From: Aporrectodea caliginosa
Lineage: Eukaryota; Annelida; Clitellata; Crassiclitellata; Lumbricidae
Length of the DNA stretch: 64,000 nucleotides
Direction: 5' to 3'
Assembly (NCBI GenBank): GCA_020284085.1
Contig: JACEVL010001161.1
Span: 6,045,930 to 6,109,929 of the forward strand
Below the pieces are notes generated by a model. That model saw nothing but the letters and a program-made list of their open reading frames with translations, had not been told where the DNA came from and made no database searches. Positions within the stretch are counted from its first letter, which is position 1, and every line of letters starts with the position of its first letter. The translations under genes and the position numbers were made by a program. Below, piece by piece: positions 1 through 8,836 of the stretch.

Positions 1-380
1 TTGCAGTCTTTAGTTTCCTATGAGTATAATTAAGGTTTGTTAGGTGTTAGATTCTGTGTTTTCAGTCTTTATGCAGGACATTGGCTAGAGAAGAGCCTGA
101 TGATATTCTTTGCTACCCCGTACTCGGGGTGATGTTTTATTTGAACAGTTATGTGACTATTATGCATAATATTGACGGGGTGAGTAGGGAACCATGCTGG
201 AAAACAATCTCGCCAGGACCTCAATGTTTTAATACTGCATTTTAGTTGTGCGCTGTCTATATTAAGTAAGTTAGTAAACCCCCTCCTTGGGGATGGGGGC
301 ATCCCCTTTCTTTAGTGGGGGGAAAGTTGTAGCAATATGGACGCTATGAACCCGCTCGTATTGCATGTAAAGTAGGCTTC
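1..380. other. Unassigned sequence
   Basis: I recognise no gene or repeat family here. Short open frames on the minus strand (69-302, 271-606) have no motif and overlap low-complexity C/G runs further right, so I do not treat them as genes. Confidence 0.5.
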
Positions 381-453
381 GGTCCCCCCTCGGGACCGTT
401 GGTCCCCCGGGACCGTTGGTCCCCCCCGGGACCGCCAGTCCCCCCCCGGGACC
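381..453. promoter_or_regulatory. Four GC-rich palindromic boxes upstream of a TATA box
   Basis: Four consecutive imperfect copies of GGTCCC-(2 to 5 nt)-GGGACC start at 381, 401, 418 and 437 (the last begins AGTCCC), spaced 17-20 bp. Each is a dyad, and the last ends 12 bp before TATAAATA. The arrangement resembles a promoter-proximal array for a dimeric factor, or the U3 part of an LTR. No second LTR is visible, because the window starts too close. The function is inferred. Confidence 0.4.
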
Positions 454-464
454 GGCCAGTTGTG

Positions 465-472
465 TATAAATA
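465..472 (+). promoter_or_regulatory. TATA box (TATAAATA)
   Basis: TATAAATA is followed 26 bp on by an initiator-like TTAGTC (489-494). It lies directly downstream of the GC-rich dyads. The spacing is slightly short for a TATA-Inr pair. It may drive a transposon transcript ending in the retrotransposon-like tail near 950; no convincing reading frame follows. Confidence 0.35.
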
Positions 473-962
473 GAGCTGCTTGAGACGCTTAGTCTGTCTG
501 TAGTATAGTTGACAGAAAAGAGTTTAGTTCGAGAGTTGCATTGCGTTTGAGTTGTCGTCGATAATACAAGTGATTTCATTGACTTGGCTCTTGTCGTCTT
601 CTTCATCTAATCAACGTTCGGTGGTCGCTAACCCGTTAAGACCTCTGCCCGACCGGAGAGGCCGATCCTGGCCGACATTGAAGACTGGGGGATTTCTGAA
701 GCGCTATCCTGGTAAGAAGTGAGAGGAATCCGCCCGACGACAAACCCCTTCCAGAGAGTGAGGGGATATTTTCGCCACAGTGGTACAGCAGAAGTGGGAT
801 CAACTCTGTTGTCACCAAGTCGAGGAAGGGAGCTCGACGACGAATTTCGCCACATTACTAAGCTATTATTACTTCATACTATAATATCTAGATGTATTTT
901 TTTCTATGTACACCTACAGCGTTATGTCTGTTGTTAACACAATAAACGAATATAATTATGAT
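473..962 (+). mobile_element. Possible retroelement segment ending in a LINE-type 3' tail
   Basis: The last part (about 900-962) ends AATAAACGAATATA followed by ATGATG units. That matches the 3' ends of LINE copies elsewhere in the window (3710-3742 on the + strand; 5676-5700 and 15,570 on the - strand). An open frame at 719-937 is GC-richer than its surroundings, but I do not recognise its product. 473-620 could be the leader of the TATA-driven transcript. Confidence 0.35.
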
Positions 963-1203
963 GATGCTGTTGCTTGCTAACTGTTAATCATGGATATATA
1001 CGAGTTCGTTATCTGATCTTACGTCCCTGCGTGAGACAACTGATGAAGACTTCATCCATTAACATATATTTGTATGGCTGCATATATATATAGAAGCCTT
1101 CATGCATACACACGTACATGTATACAAACATCACACATATCCACGTATACTTATAAAAGCATTGTGTAATACGTTGGCCGACAGATTTGAGTTCGGTGTG
1201 AGA
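963..1203. other. Unassigned AT-rich stretch with a short direct repeat
   Basis: Nothing recognisable, except that 1137-1203 is repeated in direct orientation at 3743-3805 (roughly 80 percent alike by eye, sharing GTATACTTATA and AGATTTGAGTTCGG). The two copies bracket the LINE/hAT complex. Confidence 0.4.
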
Positions 1204-1402
1204 CAGTGTGACTCTCGTTAACGATAGCGATAACGAAAAATGTTCGTTAACGAAACTAAAATTATTACGTTAACTATAACTATAACTAAAAAATATCATT
1301 AACTATAACTATAACTATAAAGAAAATAACAATAACGAAAATTCATCTTTATTTTTGTTAATAAAAAAAAATAAAAATAAAATCTGTTAGGAGAATCATC
1401 CA
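1204..1402. mobile_element. Short decayed relative of the hAT MITE at 54,182
   Basis: Starts CAGTGTGACTCTCGTTAACG and ends near GGAGAATCAT. Both ends match the terminal repeats of the intact element at 54,182-54,725, and it shares the internal AACTATAACTATAACT runs. The middle is about 350 bp shorter. The right terminus is eroded and I could not find a clean 8-bp duplication, so the right boundary is approximate. Confidence 0.6.
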
Positions 1403-1427
1403 GGAACACAATGTCATGATTGTATGA

Positions 1428-1430
<3 letters not shown>

Positions 1431-1470
<40 letters not shown>
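1431..1470. repeat. (AT)n microsatellite
   Basis: About 40 bp of nearly pure AT, with one TTT interruption. It abuts the inverted 5' end of the LINE remnant that begins at 1471. Confidence 0.95.
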
Positions 1471-1473
<3 letters not shown>

Positions 1474-3742
1474 AGCAGGTAGGTGTCATCTAGACCTGGG
1501 AGTCACTTTCGTCAGCCAATCTGACCCCCACTTGACCCTAAAGTGACTTGAGGTCGACTTGAAGTCGACAACTTGGAGTCAAAACGACTTGACCCGACTT
1601 GGTAGAAAAACAACCAACTTTCGACTTAAAGTCGACTTCTGACATCGTAATTACGATTACGTACGGCTAATAATACAAAAATGTCATGTCAATTTGCCTG
1701 GCAAGCATTAATTTCTTATACTAATGAGTAATGACATCTCAACACGGTAACACCTGATGAATAAAATTGCTTATTAGGCCTATTTTAAGCTCTCTGTGTT
1801 TGTGCTTGAACAGTTTTGTAATGCTCTAATGGGTTAACAGAAGAATCTGCAGTGGACCGCGGACTGGTTGCACTGAATGGCGTGTTATAATGACACAGTT
1901 TAATTCTGTTGTCATTATTATTTGTCCACTAACGTCATTCAGATAGCAATGCATGCGTATCATCCCACAGTACTACCACTCACCGTCAATATAGTCGATC
2001 ATTGTCTAATACAACAGTTTTTCCGTCTGCAAACGACTAATGCAATGCACCAACGTAGCGCCAAACGATCGATTGATTAGTATGAGAGCCAGATTTCTTT
2101 GGGTCGAATTCACTGACGACTAAAAGTTCATTGATTTGCGCGTCTTCAGCTCTTGACGTGCTAACATTTATATTAACATTTCGATTCACCAGTTTTATTA
2201 AACGTAGGCTACGTGTGACGCTTTAACATATAATAAATCATGATATAGATGAATCGACACCGATAAAAACATATGTAGGCCTAAGTAACTGCTTAGCCCA
2301 ACCGACGCAACCGGCGACGATAATACAAAATAATATCGCAGTACCGTTCTGCGTTTCTTACTCTTTCAAATGAGATGAAAATAAACTTTTATCTTCAACA
2401 CTTCAATTCAATATATCGTCAACATAAATCAACTATATTTCTTAACACTTCACTCTCAATATACAGCTCTATCTACCGTATTAAGACAACAGTTGCATTA
2501 TACAAACGACTGTAATCAGCAATTTCTAACCTTTCCCGCGCTATTAGCACGTGCTCAGTACAAGCTATATTCAGTCACTGTTTACATAAGACAAGCGGAG
2601 CTGACCGCCCGCTCAACTAGATTATGTATACATATATAATTATATACAGGTGTATTGTCATGACACAACCCTAACACACTATAGGTCTTAAAAACGCTTG
2701 TTCACACTAAAACACTATACAACTGCTTAAACGCCGCCGTGGCCTCACGATCATTAGTGTGGCGAGATAAATTTAGATTTGTTTGTGTCGCAAGTCGGTT
2801 TAAGTCGACTTCTGTAGAAAACAACTTGAGGTTACTTTTCAGTACAAATTCGACTTGGGGGTCAGTTGCGCTAAGCAGAAACGACTCGACTCGACTTGGG
2901 ATGCCCAAGTCGACTGGGGTCGACTTATTGGGGTCGACTCCCAGGTCTAGTGTCATCAGCATATTTCTGCAGTTTGTTAACGTCATTAATCGGTTCTAAT
3001 AACATCGACTTGGCACAACCGGAGCTACAACACCTGCAGGAGTGGGCCAAAAGCAAAAACCTGCACATTAACCCATCGAAGACACGAGAGATGGCAGTTG
3101 TGGGGCGATTACGACCATCCCTGGTCCTGCGGCCATCTGTAACAGGAGCAGCTCGCTCCACATCCATCAAAATGCTGGGTGTCACCATCGGGGAACGCCT
3201 CACGGTCTCGGAGCATGTTGACCTGACCGTCAGATCATGTGCATCTTCTCTTTATGCTCTTCGAGTGCTGCGCGAGCACGGACTACAAGGTCCGGCCTTA
3301 CATCTAACTACTCGTGCCACAACTATGGCGCGTTTACTGTATGCGTCCCCGGCCTGGTGGGGCCTGATGAGCTCGAGTGAAGTTGATCGCGTCGAGGGGC
3401 TCATGAGACGGGTCAAGAGGGCTGGCTTTCTACCTCAGGATGCCCCGACCGCGACCCAAATGGCTGAAGCCGCTGACGCAGCCCTCTTCGCTGCTATCAT
3501 CCAAGATAACAACCATGTCCTCCGCAGGCTCTTTCCAACTCGGTCTGTTAGCAACTATAACCTACGCCCTAGGCCTCACCCCTTCGAACTTACAACAAAG
3601 AACAATAAGATCTTCGTTCCACGCATGCTTTTCAAAAACGTCTATTAGATTAAAAACTGCCTCTCTCAATAACTCATGTATTCTGTTGCGTTTTGTCGAC
3701 AGTTTTGTGTTCAATAAACGAATATGATGATGATGATGATGA
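1471..3742 (+). mobile_element. 5'-inverted (twin-primed) LINE remnant, reverse transcriptase C-terminal half
   Basis: The + strand part (2985-3742) encodes the RT thumb and C-terminal region from LIGSNNIDLAQPELQHLQEW to the stop at 3648. It contains the family motifs KMLGVTI, LLYASPAWWG and YNLRPRPHPF, then a 3' UTR with AATAAACGAATATG and an (ATG)n tail. The segment just before it in the protein is present upstream in inverted orientation: the minus strand of 2990-2950 reads INDVNKLQKYADDT and continues at 1490-1471 as DDTYLLI. The two are separated only by a later hAT insertion (1491-2949 plus its duplicated site). ATTAAT at 2985-2990 belongs to both arms. This is the layout produced by twin priming of a jockey/CR1-like LINE. 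It is 5'-truncated and non-functional. Confidence 0.75.
1491..2949. mobile_element. Non-autonomous hAT-type DNA transposon, complete with 8-bp TSD
   Basis: Termini are inverted: TAGACCTGGGAGTC at the left and GACTCCCAGGTCTA at the right. The flanks are a perfect 8-bp duplication GTGTCATC (1483-1490 and 2950-2957). Eight-bp duplications and short TIRs of this kind are typical of hAT. Both ends carry dense subterminal repeats built on GACTTG and GTCGACTT (about 1540-1640 and 2790-2935), likely transposase-binding arrays. The central 1.1 kb has no transposase frame. It sits in the YADD codons of a minus-strand reverse transcriptase fragment. Confidence 0.85.
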
Positions 3743-3899
3743 TGACATATCTATGTATACTTATAAGCATTGTGTAATAAGTTTGCCGATAGATTTGAGT
3801 TCGGTTTGAGCTCCTTTTAGGCGGTTACTGTGTAAGTAGAGTTACGTATCATGATGACGATGACTACAAATAGTGATGATCATGATGATGCTTGTTAGT
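3743..3899. other. Short intergenic flank
   Basis: Contains the second copy of the direct repeat seen at 1137-1203 (3743-3805) and a GATGATGATG-rich stretch. Any 5' exon of the Mab-21 gene would have to lie upstream of the acceptor at 3917-3919; I could not identify one. Confidence 0.4.
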
Positions 3900-3900
3900 T

Positions 3901-3919
3901 TGTTCTTCTCTGGTTGCAG
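3901..3919 (+). promoter_or_regulatory. Candidate 3' splice site before the Mab-21 start
   Basis: A pyrimidine-rich run TGTTCTTCTCTGGTTG leads into CAG at 3917-3919, and the ATG follows 2 bases later at 3922. This looks like an intron acceptor placing a leader exon directly upstream of the start codon. It favours the ATG at 3922 (G at -3 and G at +4) over the in-frame ATG at 3892, which would lie inside the intron. Confidence 0.5.
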
Positions 3920-3921
3920 CA

Positions 3922-5694
3922 ATGGACGACAGTGTGTCGGAATTCATTGTCCGTACATGTCAAGTGCTTCCAAAATCTAACACTAACGTTTTCGATTCCA
4001 TACATTTACAAACTCCCATCCATTTTGAAGAGTACATAATTTTTTGTGGCAGCATTCCAGAGTTCTTCATTCAACCGTTACATTCATGCATCGACGACAT
4101 TGATATCTTTGAGATGGTATCACATTCACTGGCCTTTACAGATAAAAAGCCAGTAGTGCCATATGATATTCATCACATTGCTGAAACAATAAACTGTCTC
4201 TTGATTGAACCATACCTTCATTATCCAGCGTTTGTACGACTTCGTCTCTTTGGACAAATGAGGTATAACTGTGAACGCAAATCCTTTGAATTTATTCAGG
4301 CAGACGACCAAAGAATTGTAACAACAACCGAAATAGATAATATTGACGGTAGATGTTGCAAGGTTGGTCCCGCGAGACGAATATTTCAGCCACTTTCAGA
4401 TGATGGTCCTCAGAGTAGGAAGTGGTTAACAGGTTCAATTTCATTTGATTTCGTTGTAGCCATATGGTGCCCGAAGTGGCCAAATGAAGCAAGAGATTGG
4501 CCTCTGCGACGGAGAAAGTATGGATGGCCGACGACTGCCACCATCCACGAGGTAGTACAGACTGGTTGTCATGTTGTACCTGCCAAACATCCTGCTTGTA
4601 GAGATGATATACAGCAGTTCAGGCTGTCATTTTCAGTTGCTGAAGTAATTTTACTTCAGAGTTGGACTCCGGTTCAGCAGATTGTCTACCACATGATCAG
4701 ATTCTTTGCCAAAAGAGAAATAATATATAAAAATTGTTCGAAGGAAGATGAAGTTCTCTGTACATACCATTTTAAAACACTGATGCTGTGGTCATGTGAA
4801 GAGATGTCATCAGAATGGTGGCATTCTTCTTCTGTTATTGGATTATGCAGGAATTTATTAGAAAAACTTGCACAATGGCTAAAAGAGAAAAGATGTCCTA
4901 ACTATTTTATTCCTGTGTCAAATTTGTTTCATGAACACTTTAACCGGAAGCTCGTTGATGAAACTGCTAAAAAATTGATTTATTACTGCGATTCTGACAC
5001 TTTGAGCCTTTGGTTTGTGGAGCATTATGTGCAGCGAAGTTTTCTTGATGAATTTGATGCAAACTGCACTCCTGATATCGTAAGCTATGTCTATGAACAT
5101 ATGTTGCATACCTGTGCAGCTTTGAATGCATCTAAACCAAAAGCTATCGACTTATATGTTTCGTACAGGTTCTATTGCGATGTTGAATATGCACATGACA
5201 CGGTAAAGAAAGGACTTAAAATTGCATTCGAATGGACACTTCTCGATATTTACAAATACTTGTTGAGAATTGGTTCACTTTTTGAGGAAATATTCGACTG
5301 TCGGTCATTCGCCGAGATTGAATCATGCTATTGGCTTTATGAATCGATGCTGCGTATGCTGCACGCTGCCCATTTATTAGACTCCACAGAAATGCAATAT
5401 GAGAGCAAATGGTTTTTTGACGAGATCAGACAAGTTTTTGTTAGGTCAAACATAGTTGGATACAAGTACCGCAACTTACCAAGACCATTAGACACTTGTG
5501 TTCATAGAAGCCAATTATATTTCATAAAAGCTCATGATCTGATGGAAAATCTGACTGGATCAAATGATGATCTAGGATTTCAAATTCGTTCGGAAATATC
5601 AAAGGGACTTCTCAGAAAAGCTTTTGATTGTGAGGATTCTAAAAGAAACTCAATCGGCAGAGCGACTTTGGCCTATGTATGTATATTCGTTTAA
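3922..5694 (+). CDS. Mab-21 / cGAS-like nucleotidyltransferase domain protein, N-terminal part, truncated
   Basis: 590 codons from ATG 3922. Numbering residues from the upstream in-frame ATG at 3892: a CGSIPE box (Gly53-Ser54), the acidic pair DID (Asp69, Asp71) and a third acid in SFDFVVAI (Asp186) occupy the positions of the GS and metal-binding triad of cGAS/Mab-21 nucleotidyltransferases. Family signatures follow: WCPKWPNEARDWPLR, GWPT, the CHVVPAKHP stretch, FRLSFSVAE (243-251), YHFKTLMLW (292-300) and CPNYFIPVSNLF (335-345). After about residue 350 the protein is helical, with TPR-like segments, as in the long (about 900-1000 residue) invertebrate members. In that family active members make cyclic dinucleotides or similar second messengers on sensing a ligand; many are inactive. 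Activity here is inferred from residues only. The frame ends at TAA 5694 inside a retrotransposon-derived insertion, removing the C-terminal third. The last about 8 residues are not native. Confidence 0.85.
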   Translation: MDDSVSEFIVRTCQVLPKSNTNVFDSIHLQTPIHFEEYIIFCGSIPEFFIQPLHSCIDDIDIFEMVSHSLAFTDKKPVVPYDIHHIAETINCLLIEPYLHYPAFVRLRLFGQMRYNCERKSFEFIQADDQRIVTTTEIDNIDGRCCKVGPARRIFQPLSDDGPQSRKWLTGSISFDFVVAIWCPKWPNEARDWPLRRRKYGWPTTATIHEVVQTGCHVVPAKHPACRDDIQQFRLSFSVAEVILLQSWTPVQQIVYHMIRFFAKREIIYKNCSKEDEVLCTYHFKTLMLWSCEEMSSEWWHSSSVIGLCRNLLEKLAQWLKEKRCPNYFIPVSNLFHEHFNRKLVDETAKKLIYYCDSDTLSLWFVEHYVQRSFLDEFDANCTPDIVSYVYEHMLHTCAALNASKPKAIDLYVSYRFYCDVEYAHDTVKKGLKIAFEWTLLDIYKYLLRIGSLFEEIFDCRSFAEIESCYWLYESMLRMLHAAHLLDSTEMQYESKWFFDEIRQVFVRSNIVGYKYRNLPRPLDTCVHRSQLYFIKAHDLMENLTGSNDDLGFQIRSEISKGLLRKAFDCEDSKRNSIGRATLAYVCIFV

Positions 5695-5774
5695 TAAGAA
5701 GCGGGTTGACACACCGCAACCCGGTGTTCTTTCACCGCCTTAAGGGCCGCCTACATGGCGGCCCTTAATTTCGC
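5676..5774 (-). mobile_element. Retrotransposon 3'-tail insertion that splits the Mab-21 gene
   Basis: Read on the minus strand it ends AAACGAATATACATACAT, like the LINE tails at 940 and 3710. It shares TATATTCGTTTAAT and GACACACCGCAAC with the separate copy at 15,570-15,615. It contributes in-frame TAA TAA and TGA codons. Flanking host codons are in the same frame, so the net insertion is a multiple of 3 (about 99 bp; boundaries uncertain by a few bases). It folds into three successive hairpins: 5702-5723 (7-bp stem), 5722-5737 (5-bp) and 5740-5768 (perfect 12-bp stem, 5-nt loop). No clear target duplication was seen. Confidence 0.65.
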
Positions 5775-6864
5775 CGCATCAGAATATCAAATTGCTATAG
5801 ACCTTTGCTCGAGAGTGTACATGGATGAAAAGTCTGAGGAAGAGGATTCAGAAACATTAAATGCAGGTTGTTTGTTGTATATTGAAGACATTACTAAAAT
5901 AATTGGATTTTATTTGATTTTCAGAAAGACTCTAGACACTTCTTTGCATTACACTAAGAGACCGTTTTTTGTGGATCTGCGTCTTACACCTGAGGTGTTT
6001 GTTGAATATTTACAAATTTCATCAATTGAAAGAACAATTATCGCTTTTAGACCTTGTAGCATTTTTCACACTCCAACATTTCCATTGGATGCAATTTTAA
6101 TAACCACCACAAATCGTAGATCGTCACAAATATCGAAGAAAAGAAAGAATGTCTCATGCATTTATCAAAGAACCGAACCACTTAATAAATTAGAAGCACC
6201 CATCGAAAGCTCTTTGCCAAACGATGACAATATTATTCAATTGCTCATGGAATATTCCTTAGGAAATATGAGATCATTTTACAATGCGATGGGCAAAGAC
6301 TTTGGTATTCATTGCAATACAGCTGATTGTTACCGTGCTGCGTATCTGTACCAGTGTCATAGATATCCTGAAGTTTTGGATTTGTGCGAACGAATTCTCG
6401 ATGAGCCAGATCTACACATGGACTTGAAAGAACTTGCATTTGCCAATGTAATGGTGTTGCCACCACTTGACTCCTATTTCGACAGTGAAGTTCGATGTTT
6501 GCTTGGATTTCACACACTGTTCTGCTATTTATCGCCTCGTTATGAAGATTTACCGAAAATTGAAGGAACTTCTAATTGGGCGTTCAACCAGTTTTTTGTC
6601 CAAAAGATTCATTCTGAGAAGTCTTTACTTTCTAGAGTTCTTGTTGGAGATTATAATATGATAAGCCATTATTATTTTCTTGGAAGGCATTTCCTGGCTA
6701 GATATTTGAAAGTGAGATGTCTGATCGACCATTGTAACTCACTCTCACAAGCAATGTTAGAATTTAAGAAACTCAGAACTAGTCTACCTTTTGAGTACAT
6801 CATACGCTGTTTTCTTAAGCAAACACTTCGACAGCTTCAGAAAGGTGTGGTTGCAAAATACTGA
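5769..6864 (+). pseudogene. C-terminal part of the same Mab-21 gene, beyond the insertion
   Basis: Open in the same frame as the upstream part, from the insertion edge to TGA 6864 (369 codons from the ATG at 5755, whose first few codons are inserted sequence). It begins FAASEYQIAIDLCSRVY, which completes the helix pair started by RATLAY just before the insertion. A second TPR-like pair is CYRAAYLYQCHRYPEVLDLC (residues about 212-231 of this frame), and the tail contains RHFLARYLKVRCL. This composition matches the C-terminal extension of long invertebrate Mab-21 proteins. There is no promoter or start of its own, so it is probably untranslated unless a transcript bypasses the insertion. The reading frame has no other lesion, which argues that the break is recent. 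Confidence 0.7.
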
Positions 6865-7060
6865 GCCGTTTAAAACATATTTTATTGGCTATAAATAACT
6901 TCGACGATACTTGCAGATTTGTACAAAGGCAGTGTCATTGGTTGGATTATTCTGGGTTTGTTCTGCTAACCTTCGGAGCAGGGATACTAGAACAACCGGT
7001 AAGAGGCGGAAGGAGGCATAACTGGACCTCGACTGTAAAAAAACGAGTGGAATTTTCCCT
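6865..7060. other. 3' flank of the Mab-21 gene
   Basis: No canonical AATAAA appears directly after the stop; TATTTTATTGGC at 6889 is AT-rich but unconvincing. Nothing else is recognisable. Confidence 0.4.
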
Positions 7061-7975
7061 ACGGAATGGCCTCACAAATGGGAGGAAATCTCCTCTCAAA
7101 ACATGGGCGCCGGAAAGGCGGGAGGCAGATCCAAACTGAGCGACCTGCCACCCTCCCGACACCCTCGAATGTTTTTCTGGAGGCGATTGATGGCATTCAG
7201 ACCTGGATGTCCTCCAATCGGCTTCCAGCAAATCCTGCGAAAGCGCTGCTCATCAGATATGGTTAGGATCTCGACGCAGGCTTTCAGACATTAATTATTT
7301 TCTACGATTCAGACTTCATTCATAAACTGGGCTGCGCTGCACATCGTGTGCGATCTGGGCTTTCTTCTGGACGAGGAACTGACAATGGCAGATCACACCA
7401 ATTCAGGATCTGCTTGTGCGAACTGCGTCAGATCAAGTCATACGGCGTGATCTGTCAAACGAAGCTGCCGTCACTTTGGTCAATTCTATCCTCGTAACCC
7501 GTTTGGACTACAACAATTCAGGCCTTTCACGTTGTCGTATTCGTTAGCTTCTGTCCGTTCCCTACTTGCACTGCCCAGGTCGTGGCCAACCCAACCAGAT
7601 TCTCGGACGTTTCAGTTTACATGCGCTATACCTTACATTGGCTCCCCGTTGATAAGAGAATGCAGTCATCATTACAGATATTCGATCGCTGACGCGACAC
7701 CAGACTAGATATCAGAGATCTTCCACCGGTGTCAAGCTGTCCCGGCCGCCGCCAGCTGAATTAGGCTTCCAATAGTCAGTGCATAGTCCCGTGTTCTCGC
7801 ACAACGTTGCCATCTGAGCGCCTCTTTCCCTCTGCGAGTACGTCTCTCTGGAACAACCTTACACTGGACATACGACCATCAACAGCTATAACGGTTTAAT
7901 GGACTGTTCGGTGATTCCTAGGTAGCCGTGGCGGAGCACCCTTGTGAATTATTCAAAGGATTCTATGCAAGTTTT
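7061..7975 (+). mobile_element. Decayed CR1/L2-like LINE
   Basis: Broken frames give recognisable pieces in the correct order: IDGIQTWMSSNRLPANPAKA (about 7182-7245), then around 7380-7500 fragments of the block that reads TNSVCRLCFYQLRQI in relatives, and near 7622 YTLHWLPV, the conserved C-terminal HWLP motif. Its 3' part GATTCCTAGGTAGCCGTG (7912-7929) also occurs at 12,320 in another copy. Many frameshifts and stops make it inactive. Confidence 0.6.
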
Positions 7976-8019
7976 CCGATGCATACTAACATACATTCAT
8001 ATACGCATAACGTCACTCT

Positions 8020-8460
8020 ATCACTGTATGCAACGCGATGAATGATGGTGACCTGATCAATAAATGATACCATTAAATAAGTAATTCTTTTGTTTGTACA
8101 TTTTACCGATTGTTGAAGGTAGTTTCTGTAGAACAACGCTGTGTCATATCGAATAGTATTTGCGTCCCCCTCTTTTATGAGCGGTTTGGACTGGCGCCCC
8201 TGACAACAGACTGTGGCGGTGTTAGCTATCTAACCTAACGCATCATTGAATTTTATCCAACAGTTTAACGACATTTCACGATATCTAATGCAATTTCCTG
8301 TAATTGTCTCCTGCCATGATGACATTGAGGAACTTTTTTCATTTGGTTTTACTTATAGGGGAAGTAAGACAATTAAAAAGGTGTGTTAGCGTCTGCTTTG
8401 GTTGGTTCCTTAGTTTCGGATTTCTACTGGATCCAGCAGTTTAACCATAATATATTATGA
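8020..8460. repeat. Family M copy with one or two minisatellite units
   Basis: Contains the degenerate unit GATCAATAAATGATACC, then the conserved flank GAAGGTAGTTTCTGTAGAAC. The same flank follows the minisatellite at 12,470, 31,740, 37,930 and 44,285. Inactive short repeat; no coding potential seen. Confidence 0.5.
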
Positions 8461-8836
8461 AAATAGCTGATGTCTATAGGAAAAATTGTTGAAAACAAAA
8501 ACTGTTTAATTAATTTATTTTATGCCCTAATTATTTTCCATATTAATCATATTGTAATATTTCATAGGGTTATTACAATTATTACTCTTCTCGTTTGAAT
8601 AATGTACTCATCGCGCTATTCGTAATAATTTTTTTAAAATCTTCTCTGGTTGTCTAGTACATTAAACGTATTTTGAAGGCATGCTAAAAATGGCTTAGAA
8701 ATTTATAAATCAGACGTTAGCATGTAATGTTAAGTAATGTATTTGTTGCCTTTGTCCTTCAGGTCTTGTTCACCTAACTGTTGTTAGATATATTTACAAC
8801 GGAAAATATATTAATAACACCAAATATTCAGAGGAA

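Noticed and set aside
473..620. LTR retrotransposon with R-U5 and primer-binding site after the TATA box
   Set aside because: GGTGGTCGCTAACCCG at about 619 could be a primer-binding site, but I find no second LTR, no gag/pol frame and no defined LTR ends.
5677..5782. Interruption of the Mab-21 gene as a GT-AG intron (GTATGT donor, CATCAG acceptor)
   Set aside because: Splicing there would join phase 0 to a frame-shifted exon. The segment also has homology to a retrotransposon tail at 15,570, and there is no branch-site or pyrimidine tract before the AG.
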